Below the pieces are notes generated by a model, which was not told the DNA's origin, did no database searches, and saw only the letters and a list, made by a program, of their open reading frames with translations. Positions 1 through 10,739 of a DNA stretch of 64,000 nt are shown one piece after another. A program made the translations under genes and the position numbers. Each line of letters begins with the position of its first letter. The first letter of the stretch is position 1. Location: the NCBI GenBank assembly GCA_905182995.1, contig CAJJDP010000056.1, positions 268,919 through 332,918 of the forward strand, read 5' to 3'. The stretch is from Paramecium octaurelia. Taxonomy: Eukaryota; Ciliophora; Oligohymenophorea; Peniculida; Parameciidae.

Positions 1-736
1 TAGTTATGGAATCATAAACCTCCTCAAAATATTTAGGTGGTATATCTGGAAATACTGGTATATTATTTTTTAGGAATTGTTCCTTGGTCATCTTATTCTT
101 TGCTAGAATTTTAGTCGAAGCAGCATCAGTAGACAACATTATGAATGAGTAAGCCAGTACATATGGGATATCATCTGACTTAAATTCATGAGGATTTTAT
201 TAATGATAAACCTTTGCAAATACTTTGACCACTCTATCGACCATTTGTGCTTCTCCTGCTAATCGAAATCTCTATAATAATAATCTCATTGCATCCAAAT
301 AGCTCTTACCCTTCAGATTAAATTGCTGACAATAAGCTTCAAATACATCCTAATGTTTTTGATCTGGTTTACAAAAGTATTTATTTATTGAATCCTTATT
401 CAATCCCTTTGTATTCATAAGCACTTTCGCTATGTCCTCATTTGTATTCTCAATCACCTAATTATCAATCAAATATTATATGGCCTAAAATTTAAATTAT
501 TTTCTTATTACACTATTTTGATCCTTCGAAAATCTTGTTATAAACTAATCAATGTGAAATCTCTCTTGAACAGCCTTTTCACATATTGTAATTTATTGTA
601 TTAATGGGTTATTTCCATTTACAACCTTATCCACTCTATTCTATTATCTCTCATACTATTTCGTTGAATTTGGTTTACTCTTCACCTTTGGAGAATCCTC
701 TTCAACTATGATGACTTAATCTTCATCATCTGACAT
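1..736 (-). CDS. Sec7-domain ARF guanine nucleotide exchange factor (N-terminal part)
   Basis: The start codon is at 736 and the frame runs off the left edge. The acidic N-terminus (MSDDEDQVII) leads into a Sec7 domain: LNKDSINKYF, then FEAYCQQFNLKG, then the FRLAGEAQ segment carrying the invariant catalytic glutamate, then LAYSFIMLSTDA and KMTKEQFLKNN. Sec7 proteins catalyse GDP-GTP exchange on ARF GTPases at Golgi and endosomal membranes. One intron of 27 nt (485-511, GTA...TAG) keeps the frame. The second helix motif, normally LNTDLHNP, reads LSTDAAST here, so the ARF-contacting groove is altered. Only about 235 residues are visible; large BIG/GBF1-type GEFs continue far beyond this point. 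Confidence 0.85.
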
Positions 737-832
737 TATTTTAGAATTTTTAATTTATTAAAGAAAACACAACTATTGTACCTAGTTTATACATATTGTT
801 ATTTAATAATCAAAACTGGATTTTAAATAACC

Positions 833-1159
833 ATGCATAAACGTTCCAAAAAGGCTGGCCCTTAGCATTTAGTGAACAAATAAGTAGAATAAAATGAGGT
901 ATATCAATTTACTTTCATTTGGTAATTTAAGGAATTTAGAATATTAATTTAAGTATTATTCTAAAATTTGAATCAAATAATTAAATCTGAAATTCCTTAT
1001 TACATTATGAATACTCTTGATGGAAAGATAAAAAATATAAATGATAAAATAAGCTTAGATTACCAAGATTATTATTATAATAAATATTATGAATATAATC
1101 ATTTGAGACTTAATCTATTTTAATATAGTAAGATTTATGGTTTATTGTTATTTGATTGA
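833..1159 (+). CDS. small hypothetical ORF
   Basis: An ATG-TGA frame of 108 residues (TAA/TAG read as Gln) with a basic start, MHKRSKKAGPQHLVN, followed by a hydrophobic and Asn/Tyr-rich tail. I recognise no family. A GTA...AAG stretch near 896-928 could be an intron, in which case the product would differ. It sits between the divergent Sec7 gene and eL30. The basic N-terminus looks protein-like, but the rest has the composition of AT-rich spacer, so this may be a chance frame. Confidence 0.25.
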
Positions 1160-1392
1160 AAAGAGACACTTTAATAGCATGGTTCCCAGATAACAATTAA
1201 TTAATAAGATTATAACATAATCAATTAATTATCATTTCCAAACAATTCTTAGTCATACTATTGAGAACTAACCTAAAGACTTAGTAATAATTAAATAAGG
1301 GGTATTTTATTAAACAAAAGAGATTGGATCGGAGAGGAATAAGAGCAATAATTAGAAATTTATGATATTAAAATTTTTAAATTAATTTTAAA
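1160..1392. other. spacer before eL30
   Basis: AT-rich sequence with no frame that resembles a protein. It presumably holds the eL30 promoter and 5' leader; no motif stands out. Confidence 0.4.
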
Positions 1393-1781
1393 ATGGTCAA
1401 GAATGTTGCTTAAGAAAGTGTCAATTAAAAACTCTAATTGGTGGTTAGATCAGGAAAGATCACCATGGGTTACAAATAAACCTTGAAGGCCATCAGAAAT
1501 GGAACAGCCAAGCTTGTATTCATCTCAAACAATTGTCCAACAATCAGAAAGACCCAAATAGAATACTATGCCATGTTGGCTTAGATCACCATTGTTTTAT
1601 ATCAAGGAAACAACGTCGATTTAGGTACGGGGGTTAATTGGGAGGCTTAGCTCTTCCTAATTGAGTTTATGGGCATGAGTGATTTTATCTTATTTTAGGT
1701 ACCGCCTGTGGTAAATTACACAGATGCTCAAGTTTAGCCATCATTGATGCAGGAGATTCTGACATCTTAACATAATAATGA
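1393..1781 (+). CDS. RPL30: 60S ribosomal protein eL30
   Basis: A 104-residue protein once a 74-nt intron (1625-1698) is removed. Family features are [17 protein letters not shown], the conserved [20 protein letters not shown] segment and [25 protein letters not shown] near the C-terminus. eL30 is a large-subunit protein that binds kink-turn RNA. Exon 1 ends one base into a glycine codon, and splicing GTACGG...TTTTAG gives GGT ACC, restoring LGTACGK. The stop follows two Gln (TAA) codons. The intron is about three times the usual length in this window, which matters because yeast eL30 represses splicing of its own transcript. Confidence 0.95.
1625..1698 (+). other. unusually long (74 nt) intron in eL30
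   Basis: Bounded by GTACGG and TTTTAG. It contains a short G-rich arm (GGGAG) that can pair with CTTCC 14 bases downstream with one wobble, and it is much longer than the 20-35 nt introns elsewhere here. The boundaries are fixed by the eL30 alignment. Confidence 0.85.
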
Positions 1782-2365
1782 TACATTTTTTATTAGTACA
1801 ATATTCTAAATCATAAAAATTTCTTCAAATCCATTTATTGGAATCAATAAATATATTAAAATTCAATATCATATAAAAGATGAAAGCTGTTTGTACTTTA
1901 TGAAAATATATAATATTGCTGCCAATTTTAGTTTCAATTATTAATTATTTAATATTTCTTCTTCTACTCTTATTTATATTGATTACTACTTACTTAATCA
2001 TTTTTTGTGAAACCTTCTAATTAGGTTTGTCAAATATATTGAATTAATCTTTACCTTTAATTATTCTGGTTATCTTAAACCTTATAAATAATTCTAACCC
2101 TATATATTAATATAGAAACATAACTTTGCTTTGTATCAATAGTAATATTAAGTTTTTGGAGTTGCAATATATTTAAATAGTTAATGAATGTATTAAATTA
2201 GCATAAGTAGTAATTAATATAAAATTATGGTTTAATTCAGATCTATTTGTTTCTAAAATAAAGATTAGTAATTAATTTTCTAATAAATCATAATAATGAT
2301 ATAGAGTTATCATTTTTAACTAATAAATGAATTACTAATATCAAATTAATTTTGTTTATTAAAAT
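1782..2365. other. AT-rich intergenic region
   Basis: No convincing gene on either strand. It holds the eL30 3' end and the upstream region of the phosphatase gene. Confidence 0.4.
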
Positions 2366-3067
2366 ATGTTCGTTAATAACTATTGCTTGTCAATGAATTG
2401 TATTGTTGCTCCACTTAATGGTTGTGGAGGTATCTACTTAGGAAATGTGGATGCAGCCTAAGACTCTCAATTACTTAATTAATACAAAATTGGAGCTGTA
2501 TTGTAAATATTGGATTAATCAGTCCCTGTAAAAGGAGCTTAGAAATTAGTAATCTTTTATAATTATGTTTAGTGGATCATGGCTGAGGATTCAGAAGACT
2601 TCCCTCTATATAAATACTTTGATTAGAGCATAAGATTTATAGAGAATTAAAGTAAAAAAACCAATGTGTTGATTCATTGTTATGCTGGTATATCTAGATC
2701 TGCTGCAATTGTCGCTGCATACATGATGCAGAAATACAATTGGAGTGTCAATTAGACCATACTTCACCTCCAAAGCAAAAGGAGGATTGTGAGTCCAAAT
2801 TCAGGATTTATGAAATAATTAAAAGATTTTGAAAGGAAATTGTCAAATCAAGATCAATAATTATCATTAAATTCATTTAAATTGGATATGTCTAATTATA
2901 GGCCAAGTTCAGCTATGTCAAATTACAATAGCATAAGTACTACAGCTATGGGGAATTACAATAAAATTAACACTCTAAGCACTAAGTCATCTTCAAGATT
3001 AGATGATTTTAGCAGCAAATTGGATCAATTTAGACATTAATTGAGAGTGAGACAAAAGGCTTATTGA
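2366..3067 (+). CDS. dual-specificity protein phosphatase
   Basis: Intronless, 233 residues. The N-terminal half follows the DSP fold: [17 protein letters not shown], then the P-loop signature [11 protein letters not shown] at about residues 104-114 with the catalytic Cys and Arg of C-x5-R. The helix after it ([10 protein letters not shown]...[12 protein letters not shown]) matches the typical 'RP.v.PN.gF..QL' motif. DSPs remove phosphate from Tyr and Ser/Thr, often on MAP kinases. The last ~65 residues are Ser/Asn-rich low complexity (repeats of SNYN and MGNYN) and are probably disordered. Its stop lies 35 bases before the GAA1 start codon on the same strand. Confidence 0.9.
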
Positions 3068-3102
3068 ATTTACTTAATATAAACTCAATTATTAATATAA
3101 AT

Positions 3103-4984
3103 ATGTTTAAAGACTTAGGATATCAATTGCTAATTAAATGGAAACTCTGGAAAGTATTGGTAGTGATATTTCCATTTACATTTATTTATGGAATATATCT
3201 GCTCTTTGTAATATCTTCGAATTCAGATCGTAATTCATTTGATGGAAGTCAATTAATTCATGCTGAGGTCAATAATTAATTGTCTTAAACTTTAAGTTTA
3301 GCCGCTGAGTCATATATGAAAGAATTCGGAAAGACAAGTGACATCCATTAATTATTGATGGAAAAACTTAGTAATCTGGGTTTGGAAACATTTCAATAGG
3401 ATGAGTACAAAAATGTCATAGCCAAATTGAAAGCACCAAGAAGTCCTGATTATGAATGCAGTTTGATATCATTCGAATATAATGACGAATCTCCCAATAT
3501 TAAAATTAGGAGTATTGCATATGTGTTGGCACTCATTAAGCTATATTAATCAGATTGTATTAAAATATGATTATTCTTAGAAATCAATTATTTATCAAGA
3601 GACCTAATATTTGTTGGCTATCATAGCAAATATAAAAGATATGGTCAAGGAATTACAGCATTCTTAGAAGAATATGTAAATCCTTAGGGAGTATCATTTA
3701 TGCCAAGGTCTGGAACCATAAGATCTTCTATTAACATCAATTTGGATGATAAGTTTGATTCTTTTGCATTAAAGGTGTTTGGATTGAATGGCAAAGTCTC
3801 AGACAGAGACTATTACAATAGTATTAACATGATTATGGAGAAACAAAGCTTCTAGTATTAATTTACAGAAACTAATTACTATTGGATGCAACAACTAGAA
3901 AAGTACTTAGAAAAGGAACTAAGAAAATATTGGAAACTATTTCAATTAGATTCCATTTATTAATTACCCCAAAAAAAATTCTTACATATGGACCCTTATT
4001 TTTCTAATTAAATTGAGATGTTTCAAGGAGATTTACACGATGCACACTCATATATTATGAAATACGGGATCTATTCATTAACATTGAGAGGATACAATAC
4101 TTAAAATAAAGATGATTCAGTTTTATTGACAAATAAGTTGTTATTGGTAGGAGAGGCAAGTATCAAGGCTTTGATGGCTAATGATGAATTCATCCATTCT
4201 GGTTCAACTCTGTATCTGCCTCTAAACAGAAGTTTCACGTTGACAATTTAGAATTACTGTTTACCTTATGTGTTTGTGATATTGAGTTGTGCCATCTTTG
4301 CCATAAAGTCTGTCTATAGCAGATGGCATTTTAATCTATTCAATGATAACAAAGAAGAATTGGGTAGAAGTAATTCAATGGTTGCACATAAAGCAATCAT
4401 TGAAATCTTTATGGGTGTCACTTTATGTTTCATTCCAAATATGATAAATTATTTGGATGGTTATTTAGACAATCAATAAAACGAGTATTTCGATTAGTAT
4501 TTTATAATCATGCTTGTGATTATAGTAACTTACTTGATACTCATATATTCATCTAGGAAATGGATTTTTGGATAATTTTCATTGCCTCGTAGAGAAAGCG
4601 TGGCAGAATGGTTATGGGTTGAATTAGTAATTTAAGTGTGCTTTGTTATGATGTATGCAGGGATAGTTCATATTCCAATAGCCACTTTTATTGCCATATT
4701 CCTTGGACCTTGGTTTTTCTTTATTTAACCATTGAGATTTAAACGTACTATTATTTGTTATTGTAGCTAATTTCAAGTTGTGGGATATATTCTCATATGT
4801 GATTAATCTACTGTTTCTATATGGATATTTCTAGATATTATCATACTTTGGATTTGATTCGATGCTGGCATTTTATAAACAGGTGGTCATCAATTATAAT
4901 AATGTTGGAGTGTATTTGTTTTATTACTTAAATGGGGCCTTGATTCCATCTTTATTAAGATTTGCTGAGTTGTTGTTATTTTGA
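3103..4984 (+). CDS. GPAA1: GPI transamidase component GAA1
   Basis: Spliced length 611 residues, very close to yeast and human GAA1 (about 615-620). Introns are 3557-3580 (24 nt) and 4745-4766 (22 nt), both GTA...TAG; removing them takes out the in-frame TGA codons and restores frame. Visible features are one N-terminal membrane helix (about residues 17-37), a large lumenal domain with the peptidase-M28-like segment LSRDLIFVGYHSKYKRYGQG, MEKQSF, LRGYNTQNKDD and NRSFTLTIQNYCL, and a C-terminal block of about seven hydrophobic helices. GAA1 helps the ER transamidase attach GPI anchors, which ciliates use for surface antigens. The first ATG after the upstream gene was chosen as start. Confidence 0.85.
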
Positions 4985-5128
4985 TGTTGATTTAAGATAA
5001 ATTTATATTGTTAACGAAACATAAAAGAAACTGTATTTAATACTAGAAATCGAATTCATCATTCACCATTCACTCTATGAAAATTGTAGGGGGATAATTT
5101 ATACATTAATAATAAAATTTATAAGTAA

Positions 5129-6616
5129 TCATGGTGATTATTATTATTTTAATTTGTTTTAATATTTATCTAGTTGGAAGTGTAAAGTCTGATTAATCAC
5201 TTTCATTCCCAAATAATCAGAATTCAAGGTTGTCAATTTCTAAGTTAACTTTTGAATCTCTTCTTAGTACCTAGACTCTTACTCAAATAGTCTTAACTCT
5301 AATTTATCAACTGATTCAACTCTAATCTTAATATCCTTTAATTCTGTCTAACTCTACTACAATTCTTAACTTTAATTTATTAAGATCTATTCTTTTATTG
5401 CTAGTTCTAACTGGATTGTTTTTAAACACTTTTAAGTTTCTACTAATTCTCTCCTTAATTCTGATAACTTAGTTACTAATTTCTAATTCTCTTCTTGTTG
5501 TAAGATTAATTCATCTATATTTAACGGGTTAAAATAAGTATTTTAAACAAGATTTTTAATTTTTTAATTGTTCCCTTTTTTCTTGTAACTTTTTTGAGAA
5601 TCTTTTGGAGATGTCATAGTTTCAGCACTGCTTACACTAGGATCTTTTGATTATAATTCATATTTCACTTACTCAATTTCCTCATTCAACTCCTTTATTT
5701 TCTTCTCATTTACTTTGCTTTCAGATTGAATGAAATAGTAATCACTTATTAATTAATCATACTATTTTCTCAGAGTATTCAGATCTATTGATTGTTAATT
5801 ATATTATTTTTGTAATTGCTTTTATTTTTCAATTGAAATCTAATACTACTAAGCCACATTTTCCATCTCATCCCTATATTCCTCTCCCACTTAAACATTC
5901 TTATTTTCTTATTCCACTGTAATTTGAGTTCCAATATTTATAGTTTCTTTACTAGATTTAAGCAGTTCATTTAATCTCCTGTTCTCAAAATCATAATCTC
6001 TTAGAACCAATTTATATTGTTCAATTTCCCTATACATTTCATCCTAATTCTTCATTGAAACCTCATGATAGAATTAAGTTTCTGTTTGAACAAGTTTTGA
6101 TATTTGTTCCTTGACCTTGGTTGTTGACTCCTATTGTTTCACACTTAAGATCATTCCTATATCAATTTCTGTTTATGTTGTTTAGGAAACTTTATTGTTA
6201 ACTAAATCAGTCTGAGTATTTTGAGAAATCTTTATCATCTAAGCTTTTCTCATTAGATCCTACTACTCTAACTTTAATAGCAAATCCTTTTTTTATTAAT
6301 TAGATTAGAGGATCATATTCTTAAAACTGAGAATCTATTTCTCATATTGTTCTATTGATTTATCTTTCTATTTTATTATCTCATTTAATAACTCTTATTT
6401 CTTGTCTTCGCATTGGATCTCTTTATCAGCAGAAACCTTAGCTTTATCCTTATTCTTCAAAAACATTAATTCACTTGTTAATCTCTCCACTTATTCACGT
6501 AACTACTGTTCCTCATTGATGTTTCCCTTTCGATTCTACATAGAATAAGATTCTAGTAAGTTTCTCTTGACTGTCTCCCCTCCTGATTCAAATAGTTTTT
6601 ACTGTCTTATATGCAT
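5129..6616 (-). CDS. coiled-coil protein of unknown function
   Basis: An uninterrupted 495-residue frame ending at TGA (5129-5131). It is rich in Glu, Lys, Gln and Leu with long heptad-like stretches (for example ERLTSELMFLKNKDKAK and YREIEQYKLVLRDYDFEN) and a short Ser/Thr break near residue 340 (PSVSSAETMTSPKDS). There is no catalytic motif. The frame also stays open about 150 bases upstream of the chosen ATG, with a basic aromatic segment (FFQLQFYWKRKFNIF), so the true start may lie further up with an extra intron. Such proteins are typical of the ciliate cortex and basal-body apparatus, but that is only a guess here. Confidence 0.65.
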
Positions 6617-7099
6617 ATAAAAATAATTATTAAATTTGCGAAATATGTTGAACTTCCTTTTCCAATAGAATTACAATTAGAAGAATCTAAAAAGATTGTC
6701 TACTCTTACTAAGATACTTATATACTAATTACATAAATTTAATGTTTTCTCAAAATACTTTTTGATTATTCAATCATTACTATTGATACCCAACATAGCA
6801 AGGTTGCTTTCATTGCAAACTTACTTTCAGGTCTCTTTTCCTTAGGAATTTTACTACTAAATTAATTTTAGACAAATACAATATATTATTAGGTTTGGAT
6901 ATTAGTGTAATATACGTTTAATGTAATTATAACTCTTAACAAAACTTAAGATCATAACTAAGATTATGAAAAATATTCATTCATTAAATATTAAACAATT
7001 CATAATATAAATTCGTTAATAAATGGAAATTTAATAAAAAGGCTATTGGAATTTTAGAAGATTTTTTTTTGATTTAAAATATCATTGATCTTTATAGAT
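6617..7099. other. intergenic region, possible 5' extension of the coiled-coil gene
   Basis: AT-rich. On the minus strand 6617-6770 stays open in frame with the coiled-coil gene and could be an N-terminal exon. The remainder holds nothing recognisable. Confidence 0.35.
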
Positions 7100-7984
7100 T
7101 CAAAAATAAGTGTCGAATTTTTCAAAATTCAATTTTAGGCCCTTAATTATATCGCATGAACTCCAGTCTAATTAATCAATCGCTCTTTAATATCTTTTTA
7201 TTTCACTTGAATAAATAGATTTGCTGATTAATTTCATATAATTTTATTGTTTTAAACTAATTGCTTCGCATTATCTTTTCAATTAATTTACATAATTCTT
7301 TTCCACATCATAATCAAATTTAAGAAGTTTTTCTTACGAGAATTTTTCTTTCTTAAATTGATCCCCTACAAAGTATTTTACCTCATTTATTAAGTTAATA
7401 CTTGTAATTTGTTTGAAGTCCTCTACACTGAATATTGCAAGCTCTTTTAAAATTAATATAAAGGTTGTTTCTTAAAAGGAAATTAGAAAGCCTAAGATGC
7501 AAAATAAAGGAATGTGAATAAGAGAATCAATTTAATTATGCTATTCAATAATTTAGCATAATGTGCATTTTGTTATTATTTCTTAGGTGTTTCTTTTGCC
7601 TCATTTCTAGCTGCGCGTCTTTGAAACTACCTTTTTAAACTCTTGTTTCCATTCATATTATAAATATAATACCTGTGCAAATAGTTCAAATTCTTCATCT
7701 GGTTGAAAATGCCTGTAATATTTGCCTTAATGAGGATGAGTTTAAGGTTTTTATTGCTAGTGTGCGTAACTCTCTCTTTTTTCAGGAGATGATAATGTGG
7801 AATATGCTTCTGAAATCCTTTTGAAAACTTCTTGTGCATTTTCTGCATTATTTTTATCAGGATGATATTTCAGTGCTAACTTTCTATATGCTTTCTTAAG
7901 TTCATCATCACTTGCATTTTTCTAAACACCTAAAATGTCATAATAATTCTATAATTTCAGAAGATGATTTATGTCCTCTTTCAT
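7100..7984 (-). CDS. ER-type J-domain co-chaperone (DNAJB12/B14-like)
   Basis: 277 residues after two introns. The J domain starts almost at the N-terminus: [20 protein letters not shown] with HPD at residues 41-43 and the helix AEEVFK-like [17 protein letters not shown]. After a basic linker come one membrane helix ([19 protein letters not shown]) and a DUF1977-type C-terminal domain ([32 protein letters not shown]). DNAJB12/14 proteins recruit Hsp70 at the ER membrane for degradation of membrane proteins. The introns are 7642-7672 (31 nt, ending AAG) and 7382-7401 (20 nt, ending GAG). Neither ends in the usual TAG, but each is required to join the conserved segments in frame. Single-base errors in the sequence are the alternative. 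Confidence 0.8.
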
Positions 7985-8034
7985 TATTTGGATGTAATAT
8001 ATAAATAATAAACAAATATAACATAAATTAATAA

Positions 8035-8899
8035 TCATGAAAATGAAATTTAATGTTAAGTGTGATTGTTTGACTAGTCTATCTTTTGATTCTAAAATTT
8101 AATCAAATGAAATTATTACTTAAGGACTTATCTGTCTGTATTATTGAGCTTTACTCTTTTCAACAGGCAAACCATTTATCTATTATCTAATTTTACCTAA
8201 CATCCTATTTTGAGGTTAGAGATCTATTGGTAATTCATCCCTCTCAACCAAAGGGGGATTCTTAAATTCAATCTATCTATAGATGAAGTCTCCCCAAGTT
8301 TCTCTTGGGTCAATGACAGGATCGAGCAATTATTACTTTTTAGGTTTTTCATAGATATTTGGAATGTGTTCATATGGTGTTCGCAAACGTAGATGTGTTA
8401 TCATAATTTCATAATTAACAAATCTGTAATCATTATCTTTGGCGAATTGATAGTAGGAGGTGAACTCGAGAATTTCTTGTATGAATTCAAAAAGAAAAAA
8501 GGCTGGACGATAATTTCCATGTAGAATAGCATAATCTAAAGCAGAGAACCCTTGATTTGAACGAATGGTAATATCAGCCCCGGATTAAATTAACAGAGAA
8601 ACTAATTTTTGATTATCTCTTTTGCATGCCCACATGAGAGGTGTAATACTTGAGGAACCTCCATCATTTACATTAGCTCCTATCTATTTCTATTATGAAA
8701 TAACATTTACATCCAATAATAATTGAACTAGTGCCATGTCATTTCTCCAGGCAGCTCTGGCTAGGGGAGTTTAGAGGATATCCTTAGCTATGTCTTCATT
8801 GATTAAATTAGGAGAAATTTCTAAGATAGATCTTATTTTTTCTGTTTTCGTCTGATCTATATATCTTAAAAGCCGCTCCTTCTAATTATGATTACCCAT
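8035..8899 (-). CDS. ankyrin-repeat protein
   Basis: 269 residues after introns 8684-8710 (27 nt) and 8092-8119 (28 nt). Three ankyrin repeats are visible: TPLARAAWRNDMALVQLLLDIGANVN, TPLMWACKRDNQKLVSLLIQ and SALDYAILHGNYRPAFFLFE. The first intron falls inside a repeat, and its removal gives the standard LLLDIGANVN. The C-terminal ~110 residues (DPRETWGDFIYRQIEFKNPP) are not a domain I know. The stop is 50 bases from the J-protein start on the same strand. The start codon lies only 38 bases from the divergent RING gene's start. Confidence 0.8.
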
Positions 8900-8937
8900 T
8901 TAAATTAATTAATTATTAAACACATTCTCTGTTAATT

Positions 8938-9789
8938 ATGCTTGTCGAATAATAAATTTAGAATAAAACTAGTAGATGCAAGAAGTGCAATCAGGATGTT
9001 CCAAACTCCAATTTATATGCACATTATGAGAATTGTTAAAAGTAAAGTTTAAATTACTAACCCAACTCCAATGAAATTTCTGAACATGTCAAACCTACAG
9101 TGATTGATGATCAACAGTAATTACATAAGCAATCACCTAACATAATTCCTCAAGAGGATAAATTATAAGTTGATTAACCTTAATAATAATTAGTATCAAT
9201 AGGATTTAGAATGTTGAAACAATGTGAAACATGTCAAGAGTATTTTCAAGTGGAAATTTATTATAATCATCAGAATGAATGTTAAAAAGTGAAATAAGCA
9301 TAAATATTGAATCAAAATTCCATTAACATGAGTACATTGGTTTTCTAAAATTCAGAAGAAATAGGTGGAAATTTCAAAGCTGTTGAGTAATTTAAAGAAG
9401 AACACACATCAGAAATCATTCACAGCAATTATATAGTGTACAAAAAAACCAAAATAACAAAGGATAAAAGCACTGGATTCACACATTATCATACTACATA
9501 TGAAAGGTAATAGAATAAAATTTAGGACAATAAAAATCAAACTGAATCTAAGGAAGAGACTGCCACTAATAATAAGATAGCTAATTTGAAAGAATAAAAC
9601 TCACAAAACTTAGGAAGTAATTAAACACCCCAACCAGATGATGAAACAATATGTCCTATTTGCAATAAAAAGTATGAGTTACTAGATTAAACTAAACTTT
9701 TCGAGGATTGCCAACATCTATTTCATCTGGATTGCATCTAAAAAGACCTCTGTCCAATTTGTACTGGATAACCATTGTAAAAACAATGA
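8938..9789 (+). CDS. RING-finger protein with two N-terminal zinc knuckles
   Basis: Intronless, 283 residues. The N-terminus has two CxxC...H...C units (CKKCNQDVPNSNLYAHYENC and CETCQEYFQVEIYYNHQNEC). A Gln/Asn-rich linker follows, then a C-terminal RING: CPICNKKYELL, FEDCQHLFHLDCI and CPIC (C3H2C2 spacing), ending five residues before the stop. RING domains of this type usually act as E3 ubiquitin ligases. The substrate cannot be inferred. It is transcribed divergently from the ankyrin gene across a 38-base gap. Confidence 0.8.
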
Positions 9790-10739
9790 AATATACTATC
9801 TCAAATAATAACATAAAATTATTATTTTCTGATATATAGCTTTGATATTCAAAATTTTTATTCACACCTATATGGATCTTAATTTATAAGATAATTAATC
9901 AAAATCCTAACTATCTACTCAAGTATTTCTTATAGTAATATAAGCAAATTTAACTTCTTTATTAATTAATGATTTATGAGCTTTTAGTAATCCTTGTCAA
10001 TAAATTGATAGTTATGGAAATTTTATTTTTAAATCAAAAAGTCACTCTACTTTCATATTTCCCATCAGAATAATGAGAATTAAGGTAAATTATGGTCGGT
10101 AATATAAATTAAAAAATAAGAACAATACAATAAATGATTAAAACATTATTGAATAAGTTGGTTTACACAAATTAATTAACGAATTTATATAGAATCATTT
10201 GTAGAAAAAATAAGTTTGTAGTTTTTATCTCAAAAATGCTATATATTTTACTTTTGATGCAATCTATTAATCAAGATAATAAGTTTTCATTCTTGCATAA
10301 TATTAAATCTCTAGAGAAAATGAAATCATTGTCTTATCAATAACTGATAGTAACTTAGTAGAGCAGATCATGAAAAAATATAATATACACTACAAAAATT
10401 ATTGTACTATTCTTAATCAATTAGAATTTTTAAGATTTTTTAACCTCCTTAGCAATATATCATAGAAATACCATTTTAAGTAATGGTACACATATTGAAT
10501 TGAACAGTAAGATAGGCTAACTTAAGATTTTTAATTAAATAGATATAAATTATGATTATACTGGATTGACAGATAATAAAATTGGGAACAACTTGGTTTA
10601 ATAAAGTTTCTCTATTATATAATTGCTTTTAAAATTGAATATCGAGAGCAGGAGTTACAATTAAGAAGAATTAGGAAATTGATTTAAAGAATTTCTTATT
10701 TTATTGATTGATTCATTATAATAATTAATATATATTTAT
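9790..10739. other. long intergenic region with a possible gene relic
   Basis: At 950 bases this is long for this genome. On the plus strand around 10245-10500 one frame reads like protein (ENEIIVLSITDSNLVEQIMK) and ends in TGA, but no start, intron set or partner exons were found. The remainder is AT-rich spacer leading to the channel gene. Confidence 0.35.

Noticed and set aside
5063-5131. Extension of the coiled-coil gene to a TGA at 5063
   Set aside because: A codon-by-codon reading meets TGA at 5129-5131 first, and no intron is needed to reach it.
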